In this document: positions 41,171 through 51,438 of the stretch, piece after piece
How positions within the stretch are numbered: position 1 is the first letter of the stretch
How the letters are laid out: each line of letters opens with the position of its first letter
Source of the DNA: Candidatus Azobacteroides sp.
GTDB taxonomy: Bacteria; Bacteroidota; Bacteroidia; Bacteroidales; Azobacteroidaceae
DNA: 64,000 bases
Reading direction: 5' to 3'
NCBI GenBank assembly: GCA_009778655.1
Contig: WRFZ01000181.1
Coordinates: 1 to 64,000 of the forward strand
Translations under genes and position numbers: made by a program
The notes under the pieces: model-generated
The model's database searches: none
Told to the model about the DNA's origin: nothing
Seen by the model: only the letters and a program-made list of their open reading frames with translations

Positions 41171-41562
41171 GTGCAAAAGTAAGATAATCAAAGTGTGACA
41201 GCAAGACAAAAGATATTTAAATAAAACGAATATCGAATGGAGAATTGCAAAAAAGCAATTGTATTTGCAAAAAATCATGTCGGTTTTTGTTACAGAGTCA
41301 TATTTGGTCGTCAGTTTTTACCGAATTTCAATAATCGAATGACCCGGAATTTTTATCGGATTTTCATTTGTTTTTTATGAGTTTGATTTTCGGAAGATTA
41401 AAAAAAAACGATAAAGCAACCGGTTTTGTGATTTTTTTGGTTTTTTCGGTTTCTCAAGTGTTTTGGATTGCCGGGAAAATCCGACAGATAAGGAAATGCA
41501 ATGTACCGATTGTCTCAAAAAAAAAGAAAATGTCTGATTTTGACACTTCCTTTTTTGTTTTT

Positions 41563-42234
41563 TTATCCTAAATCCGGCCGTAAGCGTTGGGTTCGCTCGA
41601 TGGCTTGTTGGAGTTCCCACTCCCGGATATTGGCTTCATGACCGGAAAGAAGCACATCGGGAACTTTCCATCCTTTGTAATCGGAAGGACGCGTATAAAC
41701 GGGAGATGCCAACAGATCGTCTTGAAAAGAATCGAATAAGGCCGATTGTTCGTCGTTGATAACGCCCGGAATCAATCGAACGATGGCGTCGGCCATGACG
41801 GCGGCAGCCAATTCGCCTCCGGTTAAAACATAATCGCCGATCGAAATTTCAAGTGTAATCAATTGTTCGCGAATACGATAATCAATTCCTTTGTAATGAC
41901 CGCACAGAATAATCAGATTCCGACAAAGCGAAAGACGGTTTGCTAACGGTTGGCGAAAACGTACCCCGTCGGGCGTCGTATAAATCACCTCATCATAAAC
42001 CCGTTGTTGTTTCAAGGAAGAAATCGCCCGATCAATGGGTTCGCATTGCATAACCATTCCCGGCTGTCCTCCGAAAGCATAGTCATCCACTCGTTTATGC
42101 TTATCCAACGAATAATCCCGGAGGTTGTGAATGTGTATTTCCACCAAACCTTTATCCTGCGCCCTTTTTAAAATGGAACAATTGAAAGGGCTTTCCAATA
42201 TTTCCGGCAATACGGTGAGTATATCTATTCTCAT
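41563..42234 (-). CDS. trmD: tRNA (guanine-N1)-methyltransferase
   Basis: [44 protein letters not shown]. Confidence 0.95.
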   Translation of the reverse strand: MRIDILTVLPEILESPFNCSILKRAQDKGLVEIHIHNLRDYSLDKHKRVDDYAFGGQPGMVMQCEPIDRAISSLKQQRVYDEVIYTTPDGVRFRQPLANRLSLCRNLIILCGHYKGIDYRIREQLITLEISIGDYVLTGGELAAAVMADAIVRLIPGVINDEQSALFDSFQDDLLASPVYTRPSDYKGWKVPDVLLSGHEANIREWELQQAIERTQRLRPDLG

Positions 42235-42249
42235 GAGAAATGAATTATT

Positions 42250-42342
42250 AATTATGAATTATAAATGATGAATTATGAATTACAAATAAAAAAAGTTACG
42301 GATTGTTTCCAATTCATAATTCATCATTTATAATTCGTAATT
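42250..42342. repeat. Long inverted repeat between divergent trmD and dsbD-like gene
   Basis: GAATTATAAATGATGAATTATGAATT (42256-42281) is the exact reverse complement of 42311-42336. Confidence 0.95.
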
Positions 42343-42373
42343 CCTTTGTATCTTTGCGCAAAATTATAAATTT

Positions 42374-44407
42374 ATGTCTAAATATTTTGTATTTCTTTCA
42401 TTATTTATAGGTTTTACCGGTGTTTTAAATGCTCAAATGTATGAACCGGTTCAATGGAAATCCGGTATCAATGAATCGGGTGAAATTGTTTTTTACGCAA
42501 CGGTCGAACGCGGCTGGCATTTGTATGATATGAATCTGCCGGAAGGAGGCCCGATTCCCACTTCGTTTGAGTTTGAAGAAGTACGAGGCGCCGAATTAAT
42601 CGGTAAGGTGTTTTCCGATTCCAAAATAACCGGTCAATACGACGACCTGTTCAAAATGACGGTACACTGGTTTGTTGAAAATCCGACCTTTATCCAAAAG
42701 TTGAAAATTAAAGATAGAGAAACGTTTTTGATTACCGGTTCTATTAATTATATGTCTTGTAATGATGAATCCTGCATTCCCGGGAAGGAAGATTTTAAGT
42801 TTACCGCCGCCATGCTTCCGCCCAACGTAGCGGTAGCAAAAACGACGGAAGCTGTTTCTTCTTCGCCGGCCGTAGAACCGACCGATACGGAAAAATACGG
42901 AACGGATTTACTTTCAGCCGTATTCCCCGAATCGCCCCTGACGGATTCACGAGATACTTTTTCGCTTTCGGATGATTGGAAACCGGTTATCACCGAATTA
43001 CAAAGTCTGGGGAACAATGTTTCTTCGAGCAATAAATCCGGATTGTTGATTTTTATTCTCGGTTTCGGAGGCGGATTTTTGGCATTGCTTACCCCCTGTG
43101 TATGGCCGGTTATTCCGATGACCGTCAGCTTTTTTTTGAAACGATCGAAAACAGATCGCAAAAAAGCCGTCGCCGATGCATTGACCTACGGATTAGCGAT
43201 TGTCGTTATCTATTTGCTTTTGGGATTATTGATTACGGCTCTTTTCGGAGCGAGCGCATTGAACGATTTATCAACAAATGCCGTGTTTAATCTGCTGTTT
43301 TTTGCATTATTGATTATATTTGCCGTCTCTTTTTTCGGAGCTTTCGAGTTGGTATTGCCCTCGTCTTGGGTTAATAAGATGGACCGAAAAGCCGAATCAA
43401 CGACCGGTATGATCAGTATTTTTTTCATGGCATTCACTTTGGTTCTGGTTTCATTCTCTTGTACGGGTCCTATTATCGGCACTTTATTGGTTGAAGCCGC
43501 CGGAATGGGCAGTATAACCGGGCCGGCTATCGGTATGCTCGGCTTTGCTTTGGCCTTGGCCGTTCCTTTTGCTCTGTTTGCGATGTTTCCCTCTTGGCTG
43601 CGTAATCTTCCGCAATCGGGCGGCTGGCTCAACTCCGTAAAAGTGGTTTTGGGATTCCTTGAATTGGCGCTTGCATTGAAATTCTTTTCGGTTGCCGATT
43701 TGGCTTACGGTTGGCGCCTGTTGGATCGCGAAGTGTTTTTGGTTTTGTGGATCGTTATTTTTGCTTTACTCAGCTTTTATCTGTTGGGTAAAATTAAATT
43801 CGCTCACGACAGCGATTTGAAGCATGTATCCGTTCCGCGTCTGTTCTTGGCGATTGTTTCGTTGGCTTTTGTCGTTTATTTGGTTCCCGGATTGTGGGGA
43901 GCGCCGTTAAAAGCCATCAGCGCTTTCTCGCCTCCGCTTTATACTCAAGATTTCAATTTATATCAAGGCGAAGTGCATCCGAAGTTTTTCAATTATGAAG
44001 AAGGGATGGAATATGCCCGAAAAAACGATAAGCCGGCGATGATTGATTTTACCGGTTACGGTTGCGTGAATTGTCGGGAAATGGAAGCGTCGGTTTGGGC
44101 CGATCCGCGCGTGAAAGGAATCATTGATAACGATTATGTTTTAATTTCGCTGTATGTGGACGATAAAACCAAATTGAAAGAACCGATTGAAATCACGGAA
44201 TATGATAAAACGCGCAAATTAAAAACCGTCGGCGACCAATGGAGTTACTTGCAACGGCATAAATTCGGAGCAAACGCCCAACCGTTTTATGTTTTGCTGG
44301 ATAAGGATGGAATGCCGTTAGCGCCTGCATACGCTTACAATAAACAGACGGATAAATTCATTCGCTTTTTACAAGCCGGCATAGAGCAATATAAAACGAA
44401 AAAATAA
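42374..44407 (+). CDS. Thiol:disulfide interchange protein DsbD-like (N-terminal domain, CcdA-like TM core, C-terminal thioredoxin)
   Basis: LALLTPCVWPVIPMTVSFFLKRSK, FSCTGPIIGTLL, MIDFTGYGCVNCREMEASVWADP. Confidence 0.92.
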   Translation: MSKYFVFLSLFIGFTGVLNAQMYEPVQWKSGINESGEIVFYATVERGWHLYDMNLPEGGPIPTSFEFEEVRGAELIGKVFSDSKITGQYDDLFKMTVHWFVENPTFIQKLKIKDRETFLITGSINYMSCNDESCIPGKEDFKFTAAMLPPNVAVAKTTEAVSSSPAVEPTDTEKYGTDLLSAVFPESPLTDSRDTFSLSDDWKPVITELQSLGNNVSSSNKSGLLIFILGFGGGFLALLTPCVWPVIPMTVSFFLKRSKTDRKKAVADALTYGLAIVVIYLLLGLLITALFGASALNDLSTNAVFNLLFFALLIIFAVSFFGAFELVLPSSWVNKMDRKAESTTGMISIFFMAFTLVLVSFSCTGPIIGTLLVEAAGMGSITGPAIGMLGFALALAVPFALFAMFPSWLRNLPQSGGWLNSVKVVLGFLELALALKFFSVADLAYGWRLLDREVFLVLWIVIFALLSFYLLGKIKFAHDSDLKHVSVPRLFLAIVSLAFVVYLVPGLWGAPLKAISAFSPPLYTQDFNLYQGEVHPKFFNYEEGMEYARKNDKPAMIDFTGYGCVNCREMEASVWADPRVKGIIDNDYVLISLYVDDKTKLKEPIEITEYDKTRKLKTVGDQWSYLQRHKFGANAQPFYVLLDKDGMPLAPAYAYNKQTDKFIRFLQAGIEQYKTKK

Positions 44408-44423
44408 TAAAGAAGAAATAACC

Positions 44424-45575
44424 ATGAGAAAAAAAGTTTTTGTATCCGGGTGCTATGATTTGTTGCATAGCGGACATGTGGCTTTTTTCAAAGAAGCGTC
44501 TCGATACGGAGATTTGTATGTCGGTATCGGATCGGATGCAACCATTGAAGATTTGAAAGGACGAGCTACCGTAAACAGTGAACAAGAACGGTTGTATATG
44601 GTCAAAGCGATTCGTTATGTCAAAGACGCTTGGATCAACAGCGGTTCCGGAATTATGGATTTCGAAGAAGAATTGATTCGTTTTCGTCCGGATATTTTTG
44701 TTGTGAATGAAGACGGTCATACGCCGTATAAGGAAACGATCTGTAAAACCTTGGGCATCGAATACCTTGTTTTAAATCGGATTCCCGATGCGGGCTTGCC
44801 GGCTCGTTCTTCGACCGCTATTCGTTCGAATGTTACTTCACGATTACCTTATCGCTTGGATCTGGCAGGAACGTGGATTGACCAACCCTACGTGTCGAAA
44901 TTTCATCCGGGGTGGGCGATTACCGTTTCGTTGGAACCGACGATTGATTTTAACGAACGATGCGGTATGGCTACTTCTACCCGGAATGCCGCCGCTAAGT
45001 TGTGGCCTTACGAATTGCCGGCGATGCATCCCGAACGATTGGCCCAGCTGCTTTTTCATTACGAAAATGAACCGGGACGGGTGGAGATTTCGGGAGCGCA
45101 AGATTCCATCGGGATGTGTATGCCCGGTTTGAATCGTCATTACTACGATAATACGTATTGGCCCTCTGTCATCGAAACGATTTCGGATGAGGCGATTTTA
45201 AGTTGGTTGGAAAATAAGATTTATTTGATTTTGCTGTGGCCGCGTCCGGCCGGAACCAATCTTTTGAAAGAAACTTACATTACGAAAGAAAATGTACAAG
45301 CTTTGGCTGAAGCGGCCGATTTGACTTGGAAAGGCATAATCAAACAAGACTTGCGGCAATTCGCCGAAGGAGCCAAAAAATCCTTTGAAGCGCAAGTGCG
45401 CATGTTTCCGGCCATGTTTCCGACAGAAGTGCAAAACGCTGTGGAACCGTACAAAGAAAAAGCGTTGGCATGGAAATTGGCCGGCGCCGGCGGAGGCGGT
45501 TACTTGGCTTTATTCAGCGAAAAGCCGATTCAAAATGCTATTAAAATAAAAATCAGAAGAAAAAACGGATATTAA
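44424..45575 (+). CDS. Nucleotidyltransferase (cytidylyltransferase-like) fused to GHMP kinase-like domain
   Basis: N-term VFVSGCYDLLHSGHVAFFKEA; C-term RLPYRLDLAGTWIDQP... and AWKLAGAGGGGYLALFSE. Confidence 0.8.
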   Translation: MRKKVFVSGCYDLLHSGHVAFFKEASRYGDLYVGIGSDATIEDLKGRATVNSEQERLYMVKAIRYVKDAWINSGSGIMDFEEELIRFRPDIFVVNEDGHTPYKETICKTLGIEYLVLNRIPDAGLPARSSTAIRSNVTSRLPYRLDLAGTWIDQPYVSKFHPGWAITVSLEPTIDFNERCGMATSTRNAAAKLWPYELPAMHPERLAQLLFHYENEPGRVEISGAQDSIGMCMPGLNRHYYDNTYWPSVIETISDEAILSWLENKIYLILLWPRPAGTNLLKETYITKENVQALAEAADLTWKGIIKQDLRQFAEGAKKSFEAQVRMFPAMFPTEVQNAVEPYKEKALAWKLAGAGGGGYLALFSEKPIQNAIKIKIRRKNGY

Positions 45576-45584
45576 CAAGATTAT

Positions 45585-46364
45585 ATGAATACGAAAGAAG
45601 AAAAGATGCAAGCGTTCGGACGCCTGCTTGACCTGTTGGACGAATTGCGTGAAAAATGCCCTTGGGATAAAAAACAGACTAATGAAAGTTTGCGTACCAA
45701 CACTATCGAAGAGACTTATGAATTGTGTGAAGCGATTATCAAAAACGAGCCTTCGGAAATAAAAAAAGAATTGGGCGACCTTTTGCTGCATGTCATCTTT
45801 TATGCCAAAATTGCCGACGAAAAGGGACAATTCGATATTGCCGATGTTTGCAATACCTTGTGCGATAAACTTATTTTTCGTCATCCTCACGTTTTTGGAG
45901 AAGTGAAAGCTCAAACGGCCGGTCAGGTGGAACAAAACTGGGAACAAATCAAACTGATAGAAAAAGGGGGTAACAGAACCGTTTTGGAAGGAGTTCCCGC
46001 TTCGTTACCGAGTATAGCAAAAGCGCATCGTATTCAAGATAAAGCACGAAATGCCGGTTTTGACTGGAGTCAAAAAGAAGATGTATGGCCCAAAGTCGAA
46101 GAAGAACTGAACGAATTGAAAGACGAAATTCATGCGATGGACAAAGACAATATCGAAGCTGAATTTGGCGATTTGTTTTTCAGTTTGATTAATGCCGCCC
46201 GTCTGTATAAAATTGATCCGGACAATGCCTTGGAACGTACCAACCAGAAATTCATCCGACGCTTCAACTATATTGAACAAAAAGCGAAAGAAAACGGAAA
46301 ATCATTGAAAGAAATGACTTTGGATGAGATGGAGGTCTTTTGGCAGGAAGCGAAAAGGATATAA
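45585..46364 (+). CDS. mazG: Nucleoside triphosphate pyrophosphohydrolase MazG
   Basis: LREKCPWDKKQTNESLRTNTIEETYEL, duplicated MazG fold EEELNELKDEI. Confidence 0.95.
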   Translation: MNTKEEKMQAFGRLLDLLDELREKCPWDKKQTNESLRTNTIEETYELCEAIIKNEPSEIKKELGDLLLHVIFYAKIADEKGQFDIADVCNTLCDKLIFRHPHVFGEVKAQTAGQVEQNWEQIKLIEKGGNRTVLEGVPASLPSIAKAHRIQDKARNAGFDWSQKEDVWPKVEEELNELKDEIHAMDKDNIEAEFGDLFFSLINAARLYKIDPDNALERTNQKFIRRFNYIEQKAKENGKSLKEMTLDEMEVFWQEAKRI

Positions 46365-46374
46365 GACCATTTGT

Positions 46375-46484
46375 ATAATCGGATTGTATTGCTTATATAA
46401 TCAATTTTCATTGTTTAAATAATCAGATTGCATTGTCTATACAATTCTATTGTTTTATCTATACAATGAGATTGTAAAGTCAAG
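46375..46484. repeat. Five tandem 22-bp imperfect repeats with internal dyads
   Basis: ATAATCGGATTGTATTGCTTAT / ATAATCAATTTTCATTGTTTAA / ATAATCAGATTGCATTGTCTAT / ACAATTCTATTGTTTTATCTAT / ACAATGAGATTGTAAAGTCAAG. Confidence 0.9.
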
Positions 46485-46575
46485 AAAACTCATTTTTATC
46501 TTTATATTAGGCATTATATTCAAAAAAGTATTAGTAATTAGCACAATAGTATTATGGGTCGTTCAAAATAAGGCG

Positions 46576-46584
46576 TACTTTTGC
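46576..46584 (+). promoter_or_regulatory. Bacteroidetes-type -7 box upstream of GH5-like gene
   Basis: TACTTTTGC (TAnnTTTG consensus) 34 bp upstream of ATG. Confidence 0.6.
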
Positions 46585-46617
46585 ATCATTGTGTAACTTA
46601 ATAATGTTTAATAAATC

Positions 46618-48501
46618 ATGAAAAAAGTATTTATTCTATTATGTATGGCAGCATGCTTCATCGTGAACATTCATGCCCAAAACAAAATCGTATGTAATTT
46701 TGATCACTTGTCTTCGAATTATCATTCGTGGGGAAATGTGTCAATGTCAGTCGTAACAGCGCCTTCCGGGAGTCTCGGACAAGCCGGATTAGTCAATGTC
46801 CCTGCAAACAATCAAGGGGATGGCATTTATTTTGATTTAAATACCGTTTTTAATAAATCCGATTTTACAGGTATCAAATTAAAAATAAAAGGAGTAAATG
46901 CAAGCAGCAACTTTGCGTTTGCATTTAAATTGGAGAACACGGTTTCCGGAGTTGTCACGCAAGATTGGACAACCTATCCACGGTATTCCGGCGCCGGCAA
47001 TTGGTTAGATGTTACCATTCCGATAACAGGATTGCAACAAGGGAGTTATAATCGGCTAACATTCATTCCCGCACCTTACGAAAATTTGGGCGCTTTTTCT
47101 TTTTATATAGATAATGTTACGCTTATTTCAAACAATGTTAACAGCAGCAGTCCCACAGCAACCATCAGCGGCAATAAATTTTATGCATACGGTAAGGAAA
47201 TTTTCTTTAACGGAATAAACACTGCTTGGCAATGGAACAGCGATTACCGGTTGGATTTTTTAGGACGAAATTATGACGCTAACTGGTGGAATGGCGAATT
47301 TACAAAATATGTGCAAAATAATATTAACTTGGCTCGAATATGGATTCATGGCGGAGGAAACTCAAGTCCGTCGTTGAATGGCGACGGAACGGTTACCGGA
47401 GCCGGTTCAAGTTTTTGGACGGATATGGATAAATTAGTTGCCCTTTCTAAAGAAAAACGCATTTACATCATGCCTACCTTTTGGTCTTTCGATATGACGA
47501 TTAATAATTATAATGCAGTCAATTGGAACCAATTTCGACAAATAATCAATGATGAAAATAAAACCAAATGGTATTGCGAGTATTTTTTGGTACCTTTTGT
47601 TCAGCGGTATAAAGATGAACCTTATGTGCTCGGATATGACATTTGTAATGAACCCGAACACATGTGGCGAGACGGTAATTGCGGAAATCTTTCTCGAAAC
47701 AACGTTATTCGTTTCTTGGCTATATGCGCTTCCTATATTCATAAAAATACGACAAAACCCGTAACAGTGGGTTCGATGTGGATTATTTGCAACAGTGATA
47801 AATACAAAGGATGGACCGATCAAGACGCTTATGCCGGAAACAATTACAGTGAATCTTCCTTGCGCGCTCAATACAATGATCCGGATGCCTATCTTGATTT
47901 TTATTCTCCGCATTGGTATCAATGGCAATCTTCGGGTTCTTATTTCACGACTTCTATCGGATACTGGCTCGATGACGGCAACAGACCGGTTCTTATTGGA
48001 GAAACGCCGGGATATAACGTGAATGAAAACAATTGGAATACGACTTTAGCCAACGCTTATCTTAATGCTTATTGGAATGGCTACACCGGCGTTTGTGCAT
48101 GGAAAAGCCCGTGGGAAAACGACGGATACGGTACGTTCGCGGGAATAACTCCCGCCACTAACAGCTTTTACCAAAGCTACCCCCAATTGGTTTATCCCAA
48201 CGGTAAACCTAATCTGGCTCCTGCTGTTGTTACTTCTATTTCAAATGTCAATTCGGATATGGATAATGGCGTACAAATCAGTTTAATCAATAGGAATACC
48301 TTATCTGTTATTATTGACAATCCGAGTAATGCTTGCGGAATTAAGGTATTTACAATCGCAGGGTTGATGATTTGCGAAAAAAACGGCGTAAGTCAAACGA
48401 CAAATATTCCCTTGTCGGATGCAGTCGTTTCTCAAAAAATTATTATTGTTCAAGTTACTTTGAAAGATAAAACAGTTTCAAGAAAAATTATTGTAAATTG
48501 A
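46618..48501 (+). CDS. GH5-like (cellulase/mannanase-type) secreted glycoside hydrolase with T9SS-like C-terminal domain
   Basis: Signal peptide; FFNGINTAWQWN, LGYDICNEPEHMW, RPVLIGETPGYN; C-terminal IKVFTIAGLMI...VTLKDKTVSRKIIVN. Confidence 0.85.
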   Translation: MKKVFILLCMAACFIVNIHAQNKIVCNFDHLSSNYHSWGNVSMSVVTAPSGSLGQAGLVNVPANNQGDGIYFDLNTVFNKSDFTGIKLKIKGVNASSNFAFAFKLENTVSGVVTQDWTTYPRYSGAGNWLDVTIPITGLQQGSYNRLTFIPAPYENLGAFSFYIDNVTLISNNVNSSSPTATISGNKFYAYGKEIFFNGINTAWQWNSDYRLDFLGRNYDANWWNGEFTKYVQNNINLARIWIHGGGNSSPSLNGDGTVTGAGSSFWTDMDKLVALSKEKRIYIMPTFWSFDMTINNYNAVNWNQFRQIINDENKTKWYCEYFLVPFVQRYKDEPYVLGYDICNEPEHMWRDGNCGNLSRNNVIRFLAICASYIHKNTTKPVTVGSMWIICNSDKYKGWTDQDAYAGNNYSESSLRAQYNDPDAYLDFYSPHWYQWQSSGSYFTTSIGYWLDDGNRPVLIGETPGYNVNENNWNTTLANAYLNAYWNGYTGVCAWKSPWENDGYGTFAGITPATNSFYQSYPQLVYPNGKPNLAPAVVTSISNVNSDMDNGVQISLINRNTLSVIIDNPSNACGIKVFTIAGLMICEKNGVSQTTNIPLSDAVVSQKIIIVQVTLKDKTVSRKIIVN

Positions 48502-48529
48502 TGGAGTAAAATCAAATAAGGGAAAAGGC

Positions 48530-48590
48530 AGGCAAGCTTGGGATGAGATATAATAATTGCTCGCATAAGAGTTTTGCCTGCATTTTTTAT
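48530..48590 (+). terminator. Intrinsic terminator
   Basis: GCAGGCAA ... TTGCCTGCATTTTTTATG. Confidence 0.65.
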
Positions 48591-48657
48591 GCCTATTGAT
48601 AATGGAACAGGCCGAATGCGATTCTTTGTTTGATATTATATTTACAACATAGATTTC

Positions 48658-50883
48658 TCACTTGTTACTATTAATGATTTCAATCGCTTTTTCTAACACT
48701 TCATCGCGACCTTCTCGAATCCCTTTGATTGTTGGTTTTACTGCAATATCCGGAATAATACCCACTCGTTGGGTTTCCCGTCCATCCGGATAATATACGC
48801 CAATGCCGGAAATCACTGTTTTTAACCCTCCGGGAAAAACAATTTCCGATACATTTCCGTCGGCTCCCGCGGTTTGACTGCCGACAATTGTCGTATTATC
48901 TCCGGCACGGAAAGCCATAGCGGTATATTCTGCTTGACTCTGCGTTTCTTCATTGACAAGAACTACCAATTTACCGGGATAGGTTTCTTCCGATTTTAAT
49001 ATTTCAAGAGGCGAGGTAAACATAAATTCTCCCGGATTGTCCGGGTTTCCCGTTGTAAATTTTACGAAAGGAGTGTTTTTCGATACGAAATAAGTTCCCA
49101 AAGAAAATGGTACAAATGCAGAAGGGTAGTTTCTGATATCTATAATGATGCCTTTGGTATTTTTGAAATTTGTTTTTATATTATCTATATCTTTTTCTTT
49201 TATAGTCTTCAAAGTAATATAGCCGATATCGTCATTTAATAATTTATAACAAAGGCCGGTATCTTTTCTATTCATATACGAAATTAAATCACTCCGATTG
49301 ATAAGCGTCAATTCCTTTTGTTTTAATTGATTGAAAGAATTATAACTTATTTGGGCCGTTTCGCTGTCTGAACACAATATATAATTTGCAATATCTCTCA
49401 TTTTTGCCGCTTCGTTCGATGCCGGATAATATTCTTTTAGGCTATCTACAATAGCTTCAATCGTTTTTCCATTAAAATAAGTTATAATGTCGCCGTCTTT
49501 TAATCCCGTTGTTCCCCGTAAATCCGGATTGTAACATTTTGTAACCACTAATTTGTTTTCAATAAACCTGACTTGAATCGGCGCTATCCAATCTCCTCGT
49601 AATGAATGGATTTTATTTTCGTTCAACAAGAAGGCATGAGAATCATCTACCTCGCCTATTAGTTTTAAGGAAGTCAATTCATAATCCAATTGTGTTCCCG
49701 CTAAAACAAATTCGGGAATGTATTCTTTCAAAATCGTATTCCAATTTTTATCGGTCAGATATTTATTGGGGTAAAAATACTGAATCATGTTCCAGTATCG
49801 GTAGAGAGTCAATAACCGGAATCCGGCATCCGGATAAGGCATATTCGGGTAGGGATTTTCATTTGTAAAAACAGGATTTCTAACATTCTGTACTGCATCA
49901 ATATAAAAATGCGTTCCTTGATACCGGTTTTTATAGATTTCTTTTAACTTTTCTTTTAATTTTTGACTCATATTACCATTATCAATCCACGATAAGTCGG
50001 GTTTCAGTAAAGCGCCGGCAGGAGTTTCTTTGCACGTTTTACATTCGGGGATTTCTCCGTATTTTTCGATCCACCGAAGAATAAACTCGTCTCGTTTCGT
50101 ATTATCAGTTATTTTCAAATATTCGGGTAAAATCCGAAACAATTCATAATCCCAATTGTAATCTCCGATTGCAACAGCCGGATGATGATATTTTAGGAAT
50201 CCCCATATTCTGCCCAATAATTCCAAGTCATTTATTTTTTGATTGTCCAATGGGGGGAAGACAATATTTGAACCGCTATCAAATTCTTTGTCTTTTTCGG
50301 CCGGTAAGCGTTCTTTTTCGTAAGGTTTTGCATATTTAATTTCTTTACCATCAATGGTAATCTGCAAATCATCTAACCACATTTTTCCTTTTCCGACCAA
50401 TAATCCGCCAAAGACGATTTGCTGTGTTTTAGCGGGGTTCATAGCTAAAGTTATTTCATATTTTTTCCAATTCGTCGTCCCTGTTATTCCGGTTTGTTGC
50501 ATATTATCAAATGCAATTTGAGGGTCAATCCGCATCCACAATCCGGCATAACCCTCAGTCACATTTTCCGTTTTAATGTACCCCGATAAAGTAATGCTTT
50601 TTCCTTCATAATTATCCGGAAGGATAAGCGTTACCGGTTGGAAATAGGCGGAATCTCCTATATACTCTATGGCTATTGAATACTTACCGGATTTAACAAT
50701 TACGGAATCTAAAGAAACGGTATAATTCTTTTGCGGATAAATATACCAAACGGCAGGTTTTCCATTTTGAACGTCTTCAAAACTTAAATTTAAATTCAAG
50801 CCGTTATCTTTGGTCTGCGAACAACCGATGACAAACAGGAATGAAAATACGGTTGAAAGGAATAATTTTGATATGATGCGTTT
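48658..50883 (-). CDS. S41-family (C-terminal processing-type) peptidase lipoprotein; start uncertain
   Basis: GIIIDIRNYPSAFVPF, VVLVNEETQSQAEYTAMAFR; track begins at TTG (50799) but frame stays open to 50883, encoding lipoprotein signal KRIISKLFLSTVFSFLFVIGCSQTKDNG. Confidence 0.8.
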   Translation of the reverse strand, partial: KRIISKLFLSTVFSFLFVIGCSQTKDNGLNLNLSFEDVQNGKPAVWYIYPQKNYTVSLDSVIVKSGKYSIAIEYIGDSAYFQPVTLILPDNYEGKSITLSGYIKTENVTEGYAGLWMRIDPQIAFDNMQQTGITGTTNWKKYEITLAMNPAKTQQIVFGGLLVGKGKMWLDDLQITIDGKEIKYAKPYEKERLPAEKDKEFDSGSNIVFPPLDNQKINDLELLGRIWGFLKYHHPAVAIGDYNWDYELFRILPEYLKITDNTKRDEFILRWIEKYGEIPECKTCKETPAGALLKPDLSWIDNGNMSQKLKEKLKEIYKNRYQGTHFYIDAVQNVRNPVFTNENPYPNMPYPDAGFRLLTLYRYWNMIQYFYPNKYLTDKNWNTILKEYIPEFVLAGTQLDYELTSLKLIGEVDDSHAFLLNENKIHSLRGDWIAPIQVRFIENKLVVTKCYNPDLRGTTGLKDGDIITYFNGKTIEAIVDSLKEYYPASNEAAKMRDIANYILCSDSETAQISYNSFNQLKQKELTLINRSDLISYMNRKDTGLCYKLLNDDIGYITLKTIKEKDIDNIKTNFKNTKGIIIDIRNYPSAFVPFSLGTYFVSKNTPFVKFTTGNPDNPGEFMFTSPLEILKSEETYPGKLVVLVNEETQSQAEYTAMAFRAGDNTTIVGSQTAGADGNVSEIVFPGGLKTVISGIGVYYPDGRETQRVGIIPDIAVKPTIKGIREGRDEVLEKAIEIINSNK

Positions 50884-51016
50884 TTATGCCAAATATAAGT
50901 ATTTTTTTACTAAGAAAATCGAATTATTTGAAATAAAAACGAGCGTCCAATTGATAGAGTGGTTATTAATCCGAGTATCGTTGGTAATCCTTCATTTTTC
51001 CGGATTCAAAATCAAA

Positions 51017-51149
51017 ACTTTTTCTTGCCCGGCGCCTAAGAATAATTCTTTTATATTGATTTCCGATGCGATATACTCCGCATCTCTTCCCGCTTTGTAA
51101 ATTCGGGATGCCGGATCAAACTCTTGTATTTCATACCGCCGGTTCTTGG
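51017..51149 (-). pseudogene. Duplicated C-terminal fragment of the GH gene at 56514..58196
   Basis: Encodes NRRYEIQEFDPASRIYKAGRDAEYIASEINIKELFLGAGQEKV; ~133 bp matching 56536..56668 with about 10 mismatches by eye. Confidence 0.85.
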
Positions 51150-51438
51150 ATTGTAAATGACAAGAATCGGTAACTTCAAAAGTTAATTGTTTGAGGTTTG
51201 CCAATTGATAGCGGATATGTGCTGCCATTAAATATTTATTCTTTGTCCATTTTTTAATTATTTTGTAAGGATACCTCAGCCTTGATAGCGTTTAAATGAG
51301 CTATTTTAACATTTTTCTACTGAAATGAATCATTACTTCTTTTATGCTTTTCTTTATTTACATCCGGTGTTATTTGGAATCCTATCATATTATGTTCTTC
51401 AAAAAAACGATAGCTTTCTGGATTATTTGAGTTTTAAT

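Noticed and set aside
46375-46484. Possible mini-CRISPR array
   Set aside because: Repeats are contiguous with 22-bp phasing and no spacers; no cas-like genes nearby
50992-51228. 78-aa ORF as a real gene
   Set aside because: Its C-terminal half is a fragment of the GH at 56514..58196 and the N-terminal part has no counterpart; treated as a pseudogene fragment
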